Positions 25,001-37,790 of a DNA stretch of 64,000 nt are shown here, piece by piece. The translations under genes were made by a program, and so were the position numbers. The notes under the pieces were generated by a model. It was not told the origin of the DNA and did no database searches. It was given only the letters and a program-made list of their open reading frames with translations. This DNA comes from Chamaea fasciata (lineage: Eukaryota > Chordata > Aves > Passeriformes > Sylviidae). Position 1 is the stretch's first letter. Every line of letters starts with the position of its first letter. The stretch lies in NCBI GenBank assembly GCA_029207755.1, contig JARCOQ010000012.1, positions 18,525,740 to 18,589,739 on the forward strand, read 5' to 3'.

Positions 25001-27045
25001 TCACGACCTCACCTATGTACTGGTGCTTCTGCTGTCACAAACAGCAAAAAAATCTGCATTGTTCTGTTAGGGTCCAAACCCCACACATTTGTATACATCA
25101 ACAGGTCATTTTAAATGACAAAAATTCCTTTCCCAGTGCCCACTTTAAAACAGTATCATTCTTCAGGATCCCATTTTTCAGGCCTCTCAACACTGTAGAT
25201 TAACTACAGGGAAAAAATCCATTCACACTGACCAAATGCACAAAACAGAAGCATTATTTTCAAACACAAATGACGAGGTCCCAGCACTGAATATGTGTTT
25301 TATGATACAATTTAACACATGAAAAAATGGGAGGTTCAAATCACTAATATTTTGAGCATAAGAGCAAAGTTTGGTCCAGCCCTGCCACCTTCTGAGATGG
25401 TTTGTTTTACTTTATTGTTTCTAACTGCTGTGTCAGAAGTAACCCAGTAGCATTAGCTGTCTTTAGAGTTTGCAGCCATCCTCCTGTTTTGGTAAATTCA
25501 GTGTTAATGTATTATTCTAGAAAATAATCCATGGAAAGCTACAATTTTGACGATAGCATTACCTCAGCTTCAGAGTATGCTATCACACTAGACTGCAATG
25601 GTTTAGTTTATAGATTTATACAATTCCTTTCCTGTCCTTTGACAATGACCTATTTTTAGACACACGTCACACTGAGTGGGTATGTCACTTGATAGAATAC
25701 CATCCTGAAGATTCAAGTCTGTCATAAATAAATATGTAAGACAAACTGGTACATACAAGTTGCCTCTGAGACCTGCTTTCAAGTCCATTCCAGAATGCAG
25801 TGAATGAAAATCATTTCAAATGAATGTCTGCTGGTCTCTGCCATGTTTCTTCTCTGAGAATTGCACATCACAACATAGCTGAGCATTTCCAAACAGACAG
25901 CTCTAAGAAGGGACAGAGGAAGATAGAAAGGAAACCTTCTACTAACCAGGTGCAACCCTTTTCTAGCTCTTCCCCTTGCTGCCTCTTAGTGGGGAAGGTC
26001 TCTATTGAGACTCAGCTGATCCATCTATTCTGCAGACGGAAAAATTACTTAATTAGTAAAACAAATAAACAATATCAAGATTAAGACAATTTGCAATAAG
26101 GATTATTCTGGGGAGACAGCAGTTGGGTTTTGGGGGTTTTGTTGTTGATATTTTTGTTGGTTTTTAACTCCACCTAGGAAATATTGCCTAGCAACAATGG
26201 GAGAACCCTTCTAACAAAATGAATCATGCAGGTATTGGCTGTTTATTCCCATGAAGGGCTGTGTTTCCACCCCGTCAAATGACATCAAGGCCATGTTGCC
26301 AGAGGCATTGGGAGTTTTGACCTCTAAAAGGCAATTTTCTCACTGTCTGCTCAGAATTGTAACATTTTTCATATTGAAGGCTTTTATATCATATCTTGTA
26401 GGTTTCAGATCTATAAATAACATACGAAAATTCTCCAACACAACAAAGCACAGCTATTATCTTTACCTATTAACACTGTAAACATTACATATCACAAAGT
26501 TAACACTCCATTAGCATAACTATCAGGCACTACCAACAGCAACAACACAAACAACAACAACAAAAAAGGGAAGCAAACAACATTAAATTGCATGACCAAG
26601 TTTAATGGAAATGAACAGAGGCCAGAACTTGGTTCATTGAAGTTCTGAATTTCAGAAAGAAAGTATCTACTAGATCACCAGATACCCATGCAAGATTAAC
26701 TTTGGGTTTCCTTGCCCAAGTAAGTCTTCCCTTAATTTCGTAATGGAGCTATTACATAGAAGAGTTTTAAGTTACAGGCTGGACTAACAGCATGTAAACA
26801 GAAAAGCTAAGACCTATTATTTGCATAGAATGCAGAAGTATAAGTCTCCCCAATAAATGGGCATGTACAGTGTGTGTGCCCCATCCCAAATTAATTCTTA
26901 TTAAAGACTTCCTAGATTTTAATTGCAGCAGCTCTACTAAAAGGAGAGTGAGCCAGTGAGCTTTGGTCCTAAAATTACTGCTTTCTTGGTTGCTCTGCAA
27001 ACGATGAAATGCAGCTTGTGACAAGTAAATTTATCCAACAAACAT
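22092..27045. other. Intergenic, no gene seen
   Basis: AT-rich unique sequence. It includes a near-perfect palindrome at 24385-24404 (listed separately). No supported gene or RNA. Confidence 0.45.
24385..24404. repeat. Short palindrome (9-bp arms, 2-nt spacer)
   Basis: CAAATGATC CT GATCATTTG: perfect 9-bp inverted arms around CT. This could be a dimeric DNA-binding site or chance. Confidence 0.7.
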
Positions 27046-27322
27046 TCCAGGGTCTGAAGGGGCTACAGGAAGGACACTTCTTCAGGAGCTGTAGCGGTAG
27101 GGCAGGATAGTTCCAGATACACTGGATATTAGGAAGAATTTTTCCACTGTGAGGCTGGTGAGGTTGCAGATTCCCCCTCCCTGGAAGTGTCCAAGACCAA
27201 GTTGTACAAGACCATGAGCAACCTGGTCTAGTGGAAGGTGTCCTGTCCGTGGCAGGGGCTCGGGACCAGGTAATGTTTAAGGTCCCTTCCAATCCTTTAA
27301 CACTGTGTCGTTCTGTGATTCT
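27046..27322 (+). mobile_element. CR1 LINE, 5'-truncated 3' end
   Basis: The block gtctgaaggggctacaggaa … gatattaggaagaatttttc … ccctggaagtgtccaagacc … gagcaacctggtctagtgga … aaggtcccttccaatccttt … ttctgtgattct follows the CR1 3'-terminal consensus in order, with internal deletions. It ends at the typical 3' terminus without a poly(A) tail, as CR1 does. Open frames across it are remnants and not genes. Confidence 0.9.
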
Positions 27323-28580
27323 CTCAATCTTCTTCGCAAAATTATTCTATATAGCCTACAGAAATCAAAGCTCTGCATACCAAAACAAGTACTTCTGGTG
27401 CATTCTTCAGACTGAAGATTTTAGACTACACAAGTAGATGGTCAAGAAATTAAATTCCTTGGACTTCAAATGAACTTCCACAGTCACAGACAATCTGTAA
27501 AACAATGAGGTGTGAAATGAGGTAGAAGCACTCTTAGTGGGCTGGGTTTTATAAAAAAACAGTAACTGTTCTCAAAATAATAGAAAGTAATATTGAATGA
27601 TTAAGTAATCATTTTCCTCAAAAATGTTCAAGAAAGATCATGCTTTGCTTCCAAAGATAAGCTACATATTGGCAACCTTTCCCAGATATCTGTACTTTGG
27701 AGCAGATATTTTTGCTATGTTCTTCAACAGCATAATTTTTTTTTAATTTATTGAAGTATAAAGGCCCAAGACAAATAATTGATTAGAACATTTTATATAA
27801 AAGCAAAACATTAAAGGGCTTATTCTCCTATTCAATGAATTTACTCACAACACTGTCTTAGAACTGACTCCTACCCTGTATATTTTTCATCATAGAAATG
27901 CATATAGCTCTTAATCAACCACCTTACTACTCTGTTATTTTCTAGAGGCCACAGAGAAACAGTAACACAATTTCTGTTTCAAATACTTGACTTAAACACC
28001 TATTTCTGGGAAGCCAAGTGTCAGCAGTGTTGGCACCCCACTCCTTGGAGAGAAAAAAAAGAAAAGAAAAAAGAAAAAAAAAAAATTAAAAAAAAAAACC
28101 TACCCAGGAGTTGAGACAAGCTTACCATGCTTTGCAATGCAATGTGAAACTCCAGAGCTTATGCGTAGCTCCACGGCTAGATCTATTCTCCAGGGTTGAA
28201 TCCAGCTTCTGCATCATCTTCTTTCAATTTGGCTTGTTGAGAGAGACATTCTCCCTTGTTAGCACTCTCAAAAAGAAATTAACTCCAAAATAAACACATA
28301 CCAAGACTTTTATATAGAAATCAGGTATTTTTTCAAGTCTTTGCTTGAACCTCGTTACTATAAGCAAATCAGACGCATCCTCCCCACAAGTATGTGATTA
28401 AGTGCATGGTTGATACTGAGTTTATAAAAAGTATATAGCCAAAGAGAACACATATTAGACACTTCCACATGTACTTCAAAAAAAAAACAAACCCAAGGGT
28501 GGGGAGGGGGAAGCTTATTATAAAATATAAGCAGAATCCAACATGTCATCATTTCTCCTGAGGACTCATAACTTTATCCC
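27323..28580. other. Intergenic, no gene seen
   Basis: AT-rich unique sequence with an A-rich purine tract at 28051-28098. No supported gene. Confidence 0.45.
28051..28098 (+). repeat. A-rich purine tract
   Basis: Mostly A with scattered G and one TT, a low-complexity sequence. Confidence 0.9.
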
Positions 28581-29059
28581 AGCACAAACCTGCCCAGAGG
28601 TGTAAGTGCGCTCCAAAGTCCAGCCCTAGAACCAAGTGTCCTGGGAGGAGCTGGCAGCCCACGCCCCGAGCAAGGCGGGCAGCAGGACAATGCCCAGGGA
28701 TCTGTGGAGGTGCTCCGCTACCGATTCAGAAAGAAAAGCAGGTGTCAGTCCTTCCTCCCCACCTCAACGAGTGCGGCTGACAGGACAGCAAGCCCTCAGA
28801 GCACCATGAGGAAGAGCGGAGGAAAATTTCCTCCACAGGAAATTAGCGAATCTCCTACTGTAACTGCATAAATATTGGGTATTTCTTCTGAGGTACAGCC
28901 ACAACAGCAGAAGTAAGTGCAACACAGGACCTAGGCAGATTTATAAGTAATTTTTAATTAACTGAACCCTAGAATATACCTTTGTTGCGACAATACTCCT
29001 GAGAGCCCGGTAACACAGATTAGGCTACCACACAGGCATTAATTAGAAACAACAACACC
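28581..29059. other. Left flank of the 29-kb CpG island
   Basis: A GC-rich patch at about 28600-28830 is followed by AT-rich DNA at 28840-29050. No coding signal is seen. It may belong to the same regulatory block as the island that follows. Confidence 0.35.
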
Positions 29060-29420
29060 GTGTGGCTCTCGGAGGGCCGCGCTCCCCGGCAGATCCCACG
29101 GCCCGTGCCGCTCCCGCCGGCAGCCGCGGGGAGCCGGGGCGGCCCTGCGGCGCCGGGCAGCGCCGCCGGGGCGGTCACGGCCCACGGGCCCGCGGGCCCC
29201 TCGGCGCTGCCACGGGAGCCGTGGGCCCCGCCAGGCGCTGCGCCCCCACCCAGAGCGTCCCGCTCAGCCCCCGGGGCTGCTCGGCAGTGCCGGCCCCCAC
29301 AGGGACCGCGCGGCGCCGGGGGCATCCCTCAGCCCGGGCGCCGCTCCCCTCCGGCCCCCTCGGCCCCCGAGCAGCCGCTCGTCTCCACGGCAACGGCGGC
29401 CGCGGGACGGGGCGGGAGCG
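29060..29420. promoter_or_regulatory. Orphan CpG island next to a minisatellite
   Basis: This is very dense CpG sequence (ggagccggggcggccctgcg and similar) with a GC box (GGGGCGGG, 29409-29416) and an RFX-type X-box (29381-29394). It looks like a housekeeping-type promoter, but no coding exon of a known gene follows in either direction. The right side runs straight into a GC-rich tandem array. A long non-coding RNA promoter or a distal KCTD15 element is possible. Overlapping open frames on both strands reflect lack of stop codons in GC-rich DNA. Confidence 0.6.
29381..29394 (+). promoter_or_regulatory. RFX-type X-box
   Basis: GTCTCCACGGCAAC; its reverse complement GTTGCCGTGGAGAC differs at one position from the palindromic RFX consensus GTTGCCATGGAGAC. 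It is 15 bases from a GC box inside a CpG island, which is where functional X-boxes tend to lie. Binding is inferred. Confidence 0.55.
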
Positions 29421-29700
29421 GGGCCGAGGAGAGGCTCCGACGGGAGCGGGGCCGAGGAGAGGCTCCGGCGGGAGCGGGGCCGAGGAGAGGCTCCGGCGGG
29501 AGCGGGGCCGAGGAGAGGCTCCGGCGGGAGCGGGGCCGAGGAGAGGCTCCGGCGGGAGCGGGGCCGAGGAGAGGCTCCGGCGGGAGCGGGGCCGAGGAGA
29601 GGCTCCGGCGGGAGCGGGGCCGAGGAGAGGCTCCGGCGGGAGCGGGGCCGAGGAGAGGCTCCGGCGGGAGCGGGGCTGAGGAGAGGCTCCGACGGGAGCG
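29411..29700 (+). repeat. 28-bp GC-rich minisatellite (about 10 copies)
   Basis: Tandem copies of a 28-bp unit made of a 17-base part gctccggcgggagcggg and an 11-base part gccgaggagag. Copies are almost identical. As 28 is not a multiple of 3, the translation cycles through all frames and repeats every 84 bases (28 residues). The unit lacks stop codons, so long open frames appear in several frames. Confidence 0.95.
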
Positions 29701-30864
29701 CGGCTGGGGCAGGAGCAGGGCGGGAGCGGGGTCGAGGAGAGGCTCAGGCGGCAGTGGGGCTCAGGACAGGCTCAGGACAGGCTCAGGAGAGACTCAGGAC
29801 AGGCTCAGGTGGCAGTGGGGCTCAGGACAGGCTCAGGACAGGCTCAGGAGAGGCTCAGGCGGCAGTGGGGCTCAGGACAGGCTCAGGACAGGCTCAGGTG
29901 GCAGTGGGGCTCAAGAGAGGCTCAGGACAGGCTCAGGCGGCAGTGGGGCTCAGGACAGGCTCAGGACAGGCTCCGGCGACAGTGGGGCTCAGGACAGGCT
30001 CAGGACAGGCTCCGGCGACAGTGGGGCTCAGGACTGGCTCAGGAGAGGCTCAGGCGGCAGTGGGGCTCAGGACTGGCTCAGGACAGGCTCCGGCGGCAGT
30101 GGGGCTCAGGACTGGCTCAGGACAGGCTCCGGCGGCAGTGGGGCTCAGGACTGGCTCAGGACAGGCTCAGAACAGGCTCAGGTGGCAGTGGGGCTCAGGA
30201 CAGGCTCAGGAGAGGCTCAGGACAGGCTCAGGAGAGGCTCAGGTGGCAGTGGGGCTCAGGACAGGCTCCGGTGGCAGTGGGGCTCAGGACAGGCTCCGGC
30301 GGCAGTGGGGCTCAGGACAGGCTCAGGTGGCAGTGGGGCTCAGGACAGGCTCAGGTGGCAGTGGGGCTCAGGACAGGCTCAGGACAGGCTCAGGAGAGGC
30401 TCAGGACAGGCTCTGGCGGCAGTGGGGCTCAGGACAGGCTCCGGCGGCAATGGGGGTCAGGACAGGCTCAGGACAGGCTCAGGTGGCAGTGGGGCTCAGG
30501 ACAGGCTCAGGACAGGCTCCGGCGGCAGTGGGGCTCAGGACAGGCTCCGGCGGCAGTGGGGCTCAGGACAGGCTCCGGCGGCAATGGGGGTCAGGACAGG
30601 CTCAGGACAGGCTCAGGTGGCAGTGGGGCTCAGGACAGGCTCAGGACAGGCTCAGGTGGCAGTGGGGCTCAGGACAGGCTCAGGACAGGCTCCGGCGGCA
30701 GTGGGGCTCAGGACAGGCTCCGGCGGCAGTGGGGCTCAGGACAGGCTCCGGCGGCAATGGGGGTCAGGACAGGCTCAGGACAGGCTCAGGTGGCAGTGGG
30801 GCTCAGGACAGGCTCAGGACAGGCTCCGGCGGCAGTGGGGCTCAGGACAGGCTCCGGCGGGGGC
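29701..30864 (+). repeat. Composite 17+11n minisatellite with higher-order structure
   Basis: This is a diverged continuation of the 28-bp array. It consists of a 17-base module (gctcaggyggcagtggg or gctccggcggcagtggg) and an 11-base module (gctcaggacag, variants gctcaggagag and gctcaggactg). The 11-base module occurs one to several times between 17-base modules, giving periods of 28, 39, 50 and more. A marker variant containing caatgggggtc recurs at 30448, 30582 and 30755. These spacings (134 and 173) fit 4x17+6x11 and 5x17+8x11, which indicates segmental duplication inside the array. The open frames of 397-704 codons here arise from stop-free repeat units and are not genes. Confidence 0.95.
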
Positions 30865-31065
30865 CGGGTCTCGGCAGCTGCCCCGGGCCCGAGCGCGGCT
30901 CCCGCAGCCGGCCGGGCCCTGCGGGCTGTCCCCGCGGCCGCCCTGGGGTCGGAACGGCGACATGGGGACAGCCGGCCTCCACTCGCCCCACGCCAGGTCT
31001 GAGCACAGGCCCGACCTCGGCCGGACGAACGGGGACCACAACTTTTGTCCTGCATTATTCATGAT
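30865..31065. promoter_or_regulatory. CpG-rich right shoulder of the minisatellite
   Basis: About 200 bases of dense CpG unique sequence (ccgcggccgccctggggtcg, ctcggccggacgaacgggga) close the 29-31 kb block, so the array sits inside one CpG island. AT-rich DNA with a short TATA-type run (31102-31118) follows. Confidence 0.5.
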
Positions 31066-34000
31066 CTCACCAGTGGATACGGGGGGAAAACCCGCCGAAA
31101 TATATATATCTATATATTCATTTCAAACTATTTTTCAGATTGCTTCAAAATTCAAATTAATTAAGATTAATTAAAAATTAAATCAAAATTAAAAAGCTCC
31201 AAAAGTGATTTTTTAATTTCACTTACATCTTTAATGTAGAAGTAACTCCAGTGGGGTTGGTATTTTTAGTTTCATGCAGCATAACAGGAGAGATGGGGAC
31301 TTGCTATTCTACTGTGGCAGAGCTGCCGAGCAGGGAACAATCGGACTGGGGCCTTCATCTGGGGAAACAACAGGCAGAACTGTAGGGATGAAGAGGAGAC
31401 GCGGGAGGAAGACTGTCCTCCAAGAGTGGCCTCGTTTCCCTTCCTCTAAGCCATTCCAGTTTTCTACTGCCTCCACCAAACCTGAAGAGAAAAGGGGAGA
31501 GGAAAGAGGAGAGTCTTCCCTGCCTCTGCCATAGCTGACCCCAGGAAAGCCACAGCCACAGTCACCCACCGTGCTTTACCATTCCCCTGATGCAATTAAT
31601 CCTTAATCCTCTTGGAAGAGCTTCCCTTTTCACAGGCAAAACTTGTGCCCTCCCATCCCTGCCATTCTGGGAATACGAATGTAGATGCTCATGAAAAGCA
31701 AGTAAATACCTGGTCCACAGGGGGAAGAGCCTGCATTTGAAATTCAGGCCTGTGACTGAAGAGAGAAACTCTAAAAAGCAGCAAATTAGAAGGAATATGG
31801 GATCCTGCACAGACCTAAGTGTAACTTTTACTTGCATCCCTTTATCATTTAATCAGAGCTGATGGCATGACTCTTGCAAGCAATTGTGTGGTCAGTATTG
31901 ATGCCCAGATGAGAGAAATGGGCTCCACTGTGCTGGATACACAAAAGTATCACTGCTCCAAAAATTACCAGTGTCATCTGAAATAAGAGGCAAGAACTGA
32001 ACAGCAAAGCAGCAGGGGGAGGAAACGGGAGGATCTTGGCAATTCAGATGAGATTACTTGTCCTTGGATACCTTCATGGTCCTGTTGAATGAAGATCATT
32101 TCCACCTGTTCAGTTCATTCACCCTTTTACTATTAAATCACCAGTTCCTCAGAGTAAAGGCAGTCCCTAGACAGAAGGTTCCTTGGTTATGTCATAACTC
32201 AAGAATATCTTGTGAGGAACAGGAGATAGTCTGGAAAACTAAGATGAGGTTTTACAAGGAGAGACATTTCTGAACAAGCAGCAGAGCAGCCAAGACTGAT
32301 CTCCTCTGTTAGATTTAACACAGTATATTCAGAAATGAGGGATTAAAGTGGAACTGTTTCATGCAAGGACTTTTCAAATGCCTTTATTCACCAAAGAATA
32401 TCACATCTGAAAATATGCATGTACCTTTTTCCCAAGAGGATGTCTTGACAACAGAAAGCTTAACTGAATAGCATTCACAAAAATACTAAGTGTGCACAAC
32501 AACCCTTTGCATAAAGCAGACTTAGCATGATGTTCCAAAAATTAACAAAACAGGACCACGTAATTGCTGCTACAAACCACTTCAAGAAGGCTACTACGCT
32601 GGGGCTAGTAGTATAAAATAATTTTTATTTCAAATTGTATTGAATTTATCTGTTTACAGATCTCTTCTACAAATTCTACATCTCAGAGGCTAATTGCAAA
32701 CTAAAAGTTGGATATGAAAATACGAATATGAAAAATTAATTCCTTCAATAACCGTTCAAAGTGAAGACTGGCAAAATCTGTGACATTGTAATAAAACACT
32801 TGAACTAAAGTTTAAACAAGGATTTAACAAAGACTTATTCTCTTCTCTGTGCAGCATTCAACATGCATTTCAAGATGAGAAATATGCCTCTTATTTAAGG
32901 AGTTTACTCCAACAAGCATTCTGTTCTTCTTTTTCTGAGAAGAAATCCATACAGAAATGTGGAATAATACAGTGTTTACAAAGTCAAGAGTGCAAATCCA
33001 TGGAAAATGAACACGCATATGCATCCTCAAAGACACAGGTTAGAACAGATAAGTATAATTTCTACTACTTGGCAATGCTGTTTCTATATCAGTTGCTTTA
33101 GGGATGCTTGTTTTATTAACTTTACATACTTGCATGACATCTGCTGTGACACCATGAATATAAAATATTCTACAGAGTCAGGACGCTGAAATTTTACTCT
33201 CACAGAATACCCAGCTCTGCTTTTTCAACCAAACACAGTTAAAGTATAGAAGGATATCCCTCTGCGTCTGTCTGAGAGGATGCCAGACAGGGAAAATGGA
33301 AAGCTCTGCCTAGCTGCATATCTGAAATCAGTGAAGCAAAGGAGAAGAGACCATCAGGGAGACTGCTAAGGTCCCTGATTCTCAGGCCCAGTGTAAATTA
33401 GAGCCCAGCTGGCAGTGGTACTCGGGAGACCATACGCTAGCCGAGGATGGCTGGAGCACAGCATGTTTCAACCATATGTCTGACATACTGCCTCCTTTCC
33501 AAGGGTCTCTGGCATAGCAGGGTTTGGATAGGCTCTCGCTCAGCTGGCCAGGTTCAGAGCTCTCCTCTTCTTTGTGCTGGAACAATGGCAGCGGGGCTGC
33601 AGCTCGGCTCTGCCGCGGCAGCCCAGGCGGAGCAGCAGCCCTGTGGTAGGGACACGTTCTGTGCTGGAAACGCTCCAGCTGAGCCCGCCTGCGTCACAGG
33701 TGGGCAGGGAGAACCACCGGGGGTTAGCACGCAGAAACCATCGGCCACAACACTGTCACTGCTGTCTTTTCATACTGTTGGCAGTAATGAGTTTTGTTCT
33801 GTATTGTTCTCACTCTGCAAGTTCGCCGCAGTCCCACAAATTCCAATTCGCAAATCATTTTATCCAACAGACGAACATCACTACCTCAAAATGCTCTTTT
33901 CGCTTTCTCCTTTCAATTCTGTAATTTTTTTCTATTATTTAGATATTTTTCAAAATAAAGGCATGCTTAATTCCATTTCTGTGTGCTGTTAAATTCAGGT

Positions 34001-37000
34001 TCCGGAAGAATTTGCTCCATTTGCTTTTCCTTCCATTTTCATGTCATTGTTGTGACACTTTACTGAGCTGCTGCTCTCTCAGGTTCTGTCCCTGCCATGC
34101 AGGATCCAAACCCCTTTGGTCTGGTATTTGTCAAAGAAAAAGCGTGCTGAAATGCTGCTACATAAATAAGCAATGCACCTATGATTCTAAAGGTGCCGGT
34201 GCCCAAAGAACCTAAAGTGTAAATGATTTGTTATAAAAGGGCCATTATAGCTCTTTTCTTCATTCTCTATATTCTGTTCAGTGATTTTTTTTTTCAGTTT
34301 AACATATTCCAGACCTTTGCTGGCAGAAGCAATGCGTATAACCTCCCTTAGAAGTGTATTCAGTTGGGAGCTGCCTGGCTACACAGGATTTTATACCTCG
34401 TTCAGCTAAGTCAGCGATCCATATGCAAAAATCAAGCGTTCAGGGACACCATGTGGATTTGTGACATTCTTCAGAGTACTTGGTGTCTCTAATAAACCAA
34501 TGAATGGATTAAACTCAGCCAGAAAAATGTTTCCACCTTTCTGTGACATATACAATATGGGTAAGATTTATTTAATAAGTAGCTAAAAACTAACACCACA
34601 CACATTACTTAAACAGGTTAAAACACTCCTCAGTTTTATAACCTGTTTAAGAAGAGGAGGAAGAGCACTTAACAAAATGTGTGAAACTCGAAACACCATG
34701 CTGAACATTAACATGGGACATCTTGATTATGTAAATTTCATTTTGGAGGTTATCTTTGGCTTATAACAGTTGGAAGCAGAAGAGACAAACAAACCTTTCC
34801 TATACTGTATTTCCTGACAAGCTATTTCATCTTGGCATTCCAGGACAGATTATTTCTTTGTATCATGCTGTTGTCACGAGTTAGGCACTGGATAATGGAT
34901 AGTTTTAAAAACAGTCCATCTGTATTTAGTCAATAAAGTAATGGTCTGTAAACTTACTCAGCAGCAAGCTGTTTCTTGAAAAGAATAGAAGAGCATTCAA
35001 GGGAAAAGACTGACAAAACTTGGTTATTTCCTAATAATCAGATTTTGTTCTTTGCATGGTCATGCTTACTGCTCTCAGGAAACCCCTCATCTGTCTACAA
35101 ATGACAAACAATTATTTGACTTAATTAGCAAACTCTGGGCCAAGTTCCTGTTCCAGAATGATTGGCACTGCAACTGGCTTGAAAACTTGCTTCAACTGGG
35201 AGGTTTCCTTTCTTTTCCTTATACGTCAACTAACTGTAGCAAGTACTGAGATTTCAAGATTCTTAATATTTTCAGGTTCCTCACAAGAACAAACCTTTCT
35301 GGAGGCTCAACAGATACGTAACATCAGCTTTCCACAGCTTCTGCTTCGCTCTCGTGTGCAGTGACGGAAGCGATGGTGGCAGTCAGAGCACCCACAGCCA
35401 CCAGCCTCTGTGTTTAGATGTTGTCTCGGAGACAGAGCCAAAGCCAGTCACAGCTGTGAAAACCCACTGAAAGCAACAGTCATGTAGCCTTTGCTGACTG
35501 AGCGTGCACCTGGTGTGCAACAACTACTTTTGAAATCCCAGTCACTTACTCAAATCTTCTCTTCCAAGATGAAAGTCCATCTAAGCTACAGTGGTGTCTT
35601 AACTGTGACCGAGATGAGTACTAATCTACATATAGACATTGATTCCTTTGTTTTAAAGGGACAATCCCTTAATTCTCATTTATCTGCTTTAAACATTTAA
35701 TGAAATGATCCCTTTTCTCCCTTACTTCCTGCTTTATCTTAAAATACCTGGTAGAACATGGTGAGTTTCAGCAAGGACCAGGCACTCCACAGTTTTCTCC
35801 CTGCACTTATTGTAGCTGGTGGAAACGTTGGTATCATCGCCAGAATGTCCTGAGTTATGTAACATAACAAGTGCTGAAGTCAGGTTTAAACCCAGGATAA
35901 AACCCATGATGTAAGGAAAAGAGTAAGAACTAGGACAGGATGAGGTCTACTACCACAAAGTCATACAGGGCCCTCAAGAAGAACACCAACTGGAAGTTGT
36001 CCTGCTCTAATTCAGAGCGCACGGCGCAGAAGAGGTTGATGTTGTTTGTCAATTTATGCTACTTTCTTTCACACATCTCAAAATAAATTGTTAGATCATC
36101 TTTTTGACAGGAAACTTATACTCATTTAAATCAGCAAATTTTCACAACCTAGTAATATTCTGTCCTGTAACATACACACTTTTTTTTTTTTGGGAGGGGG
36201 GGGAAGAAAAAGCAAATGAGCCAGAGTTCCTTATGGGGTTCTCTTTCACAGTCTTAGGTGTGAACTAATCAATAAATATTTTATCCATTTATTAAAAAAA
36301 AAGTAAACTATGGAATAATTAGATATAAAGCCAGATTCATTAACAAAATCCAATTCCATTTTTAAGCATCTGCAGAGAATATAAAGAACTCTTGGTAAGA
36401 AAAAAATCCAAAGTATGTATTCTGAAGTACGTAGGATTGCAATGAACACATGCTGGGAATTTGGTTAAGAACTTTTAAGGATCCATGATAAATTACAACT
36501 TATAATTTTTAATTCTAAAATCCTGCAACCAAGCTCAGGAATCTTCTGATTTTGCTTATTCTGATAAGCATATTTTATATTGCTTTATAGGGAGGATAAT
36601 AGAATTGTTGAGAAAATAAGTTATATTCAGTTCTAACAGTACTTCTTTTTTGTTCACTACATACTATTTAATATTTTCCTTTGTACACTACTTGATAGTT
36701 GAGCTTTAAGGAAACTCTGAAAAACAACATTAGGATTCAAAATACAGTGGAAGATTTTATTTTCAGGGTCACAAGTAGCATAGCGAGATTTCTCTCTTAA
36801 ACAATGACACTTAGTATCTCTGTAGTTCTATGAATACTTTTGAAGTGTCATATTAAAACCAATCTCTTGGCCTTCAGGCAAAGAGAAGCAATTAGTCTTG
36901 GAGTTGTGAATAAATAAAAATCCATTTATATACCCGTCCTTGACACGTACCTTGCAAATCTTAGAAACTTCATCTAGTGGGAAAAAAAAAAAAAAAAAGT

Positions 37001-37630
37001 TAAATCATGAACACCAGTACTAATCACAGCACAATGTTGCTTCCTAAAACTGTTTAGTTTATATCAATCTTTTAAGTATTGATTCATATGTATATGTTCA
37101 TACATATTGAAACAAAAACAACAGAAAGGCACTCACACACTTGAGTGAGAAGAAAGAAACGAGAGCGTGCATATAGAGCTGTAAAGCGTACCTTTATTAC
37201 TCTCAACATTAATAGAGGCAAGAAGAAACACAAAGCTCCCAAGTACACTGTCCTTTTCTCAGATACAGTAAAAACAATCCCCGCACAAGTTACGTACCAC
37301 GCGCAGGCTTTTTCATCCCAAGTGCTACTGTGTCTTTGCTTTGATCTACAAGCAAACAAACAAACCGAATCCTTATTATCCGTGCATCCCATCTCCATGC
37401 AGCACAATTACATAGTGCCTGTCACAGATGTGCTGGGATGAGTCAGATCACAATTTCTACTTTTCACACAAGTGCAGTATTTTTAGGTCTTCTCTTTCCT
37501 CTTTAGCGTGTCTCAGTGAAGAAGTATCCTATTTTTATGCTGCTCTGATTGCTGCTTGAGATTCTCGTATTTATTTTTCACTTAGCAGTCAGTAATTCAC
37601 AAAGGAAGTAAAAATTATGATGCCAAGTCA
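31066..37630. other. Intergenic, no gene seen
   Basis: About 6.5 kb of mostly AT-rich unique sequence. A small GC-rich patch at about 33570-33720 has an open frame and a possible donor (cacag|gtgggc) but nothing identifiable. A T/G run lies at 36180-36205 and a poly(A) at about 36979-36997. No coding gene, RNA or named repeat could be supported. Confidence 0.45.
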
Positions 37631-37639
37631 TTCCAAATA

Positions 37640-37790
37640 GTCCGCCCGCACCCCTACCAAAAAGTCGAGTGAAACTCTGGCTGCGCGGCGGGTCACCGTC
37701 TCAGCGGAGCTTGTCCTCCCCGCATCCACTTGTTGACCCGAGTGCTGAGGAAATGAGAGTACTTAGGCTACAGCCTTGTGCAACCATCAG
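37640..37790 (+). other. KCTD15: Candidate untranslated first exon A of KCTD15
   Basis: A moderately CpG-rich segment (ctggctgcgcggcgggtcac) is followed by a good donor CATCAG|GTGAGG at 37790/37791. It is the first promoter-like sequence at the left edge of the KCTD15 CpG-island cluster. The exon start is unknown and the use of this donor is inferred. Confidence 0.3.

Noticed and set aside
29060..31174. Open frames of 704, 436 and 397 codons
   Set aside because: They coincide with the 17+11-bp minisatellite and CpG-rich flanks. Repeat units lack stop codons in every forward frame, and the same peptide pattern appears in all three frames, which real coding DNA would not show.
33447..33992. 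Possible coding gene (181-codon frame) in a small GC-rich patch
   Set aside because: No domain, no matching splice partner and composition-driven Ala/Gln/Pro content. It was kept only as part of the intergenic description.
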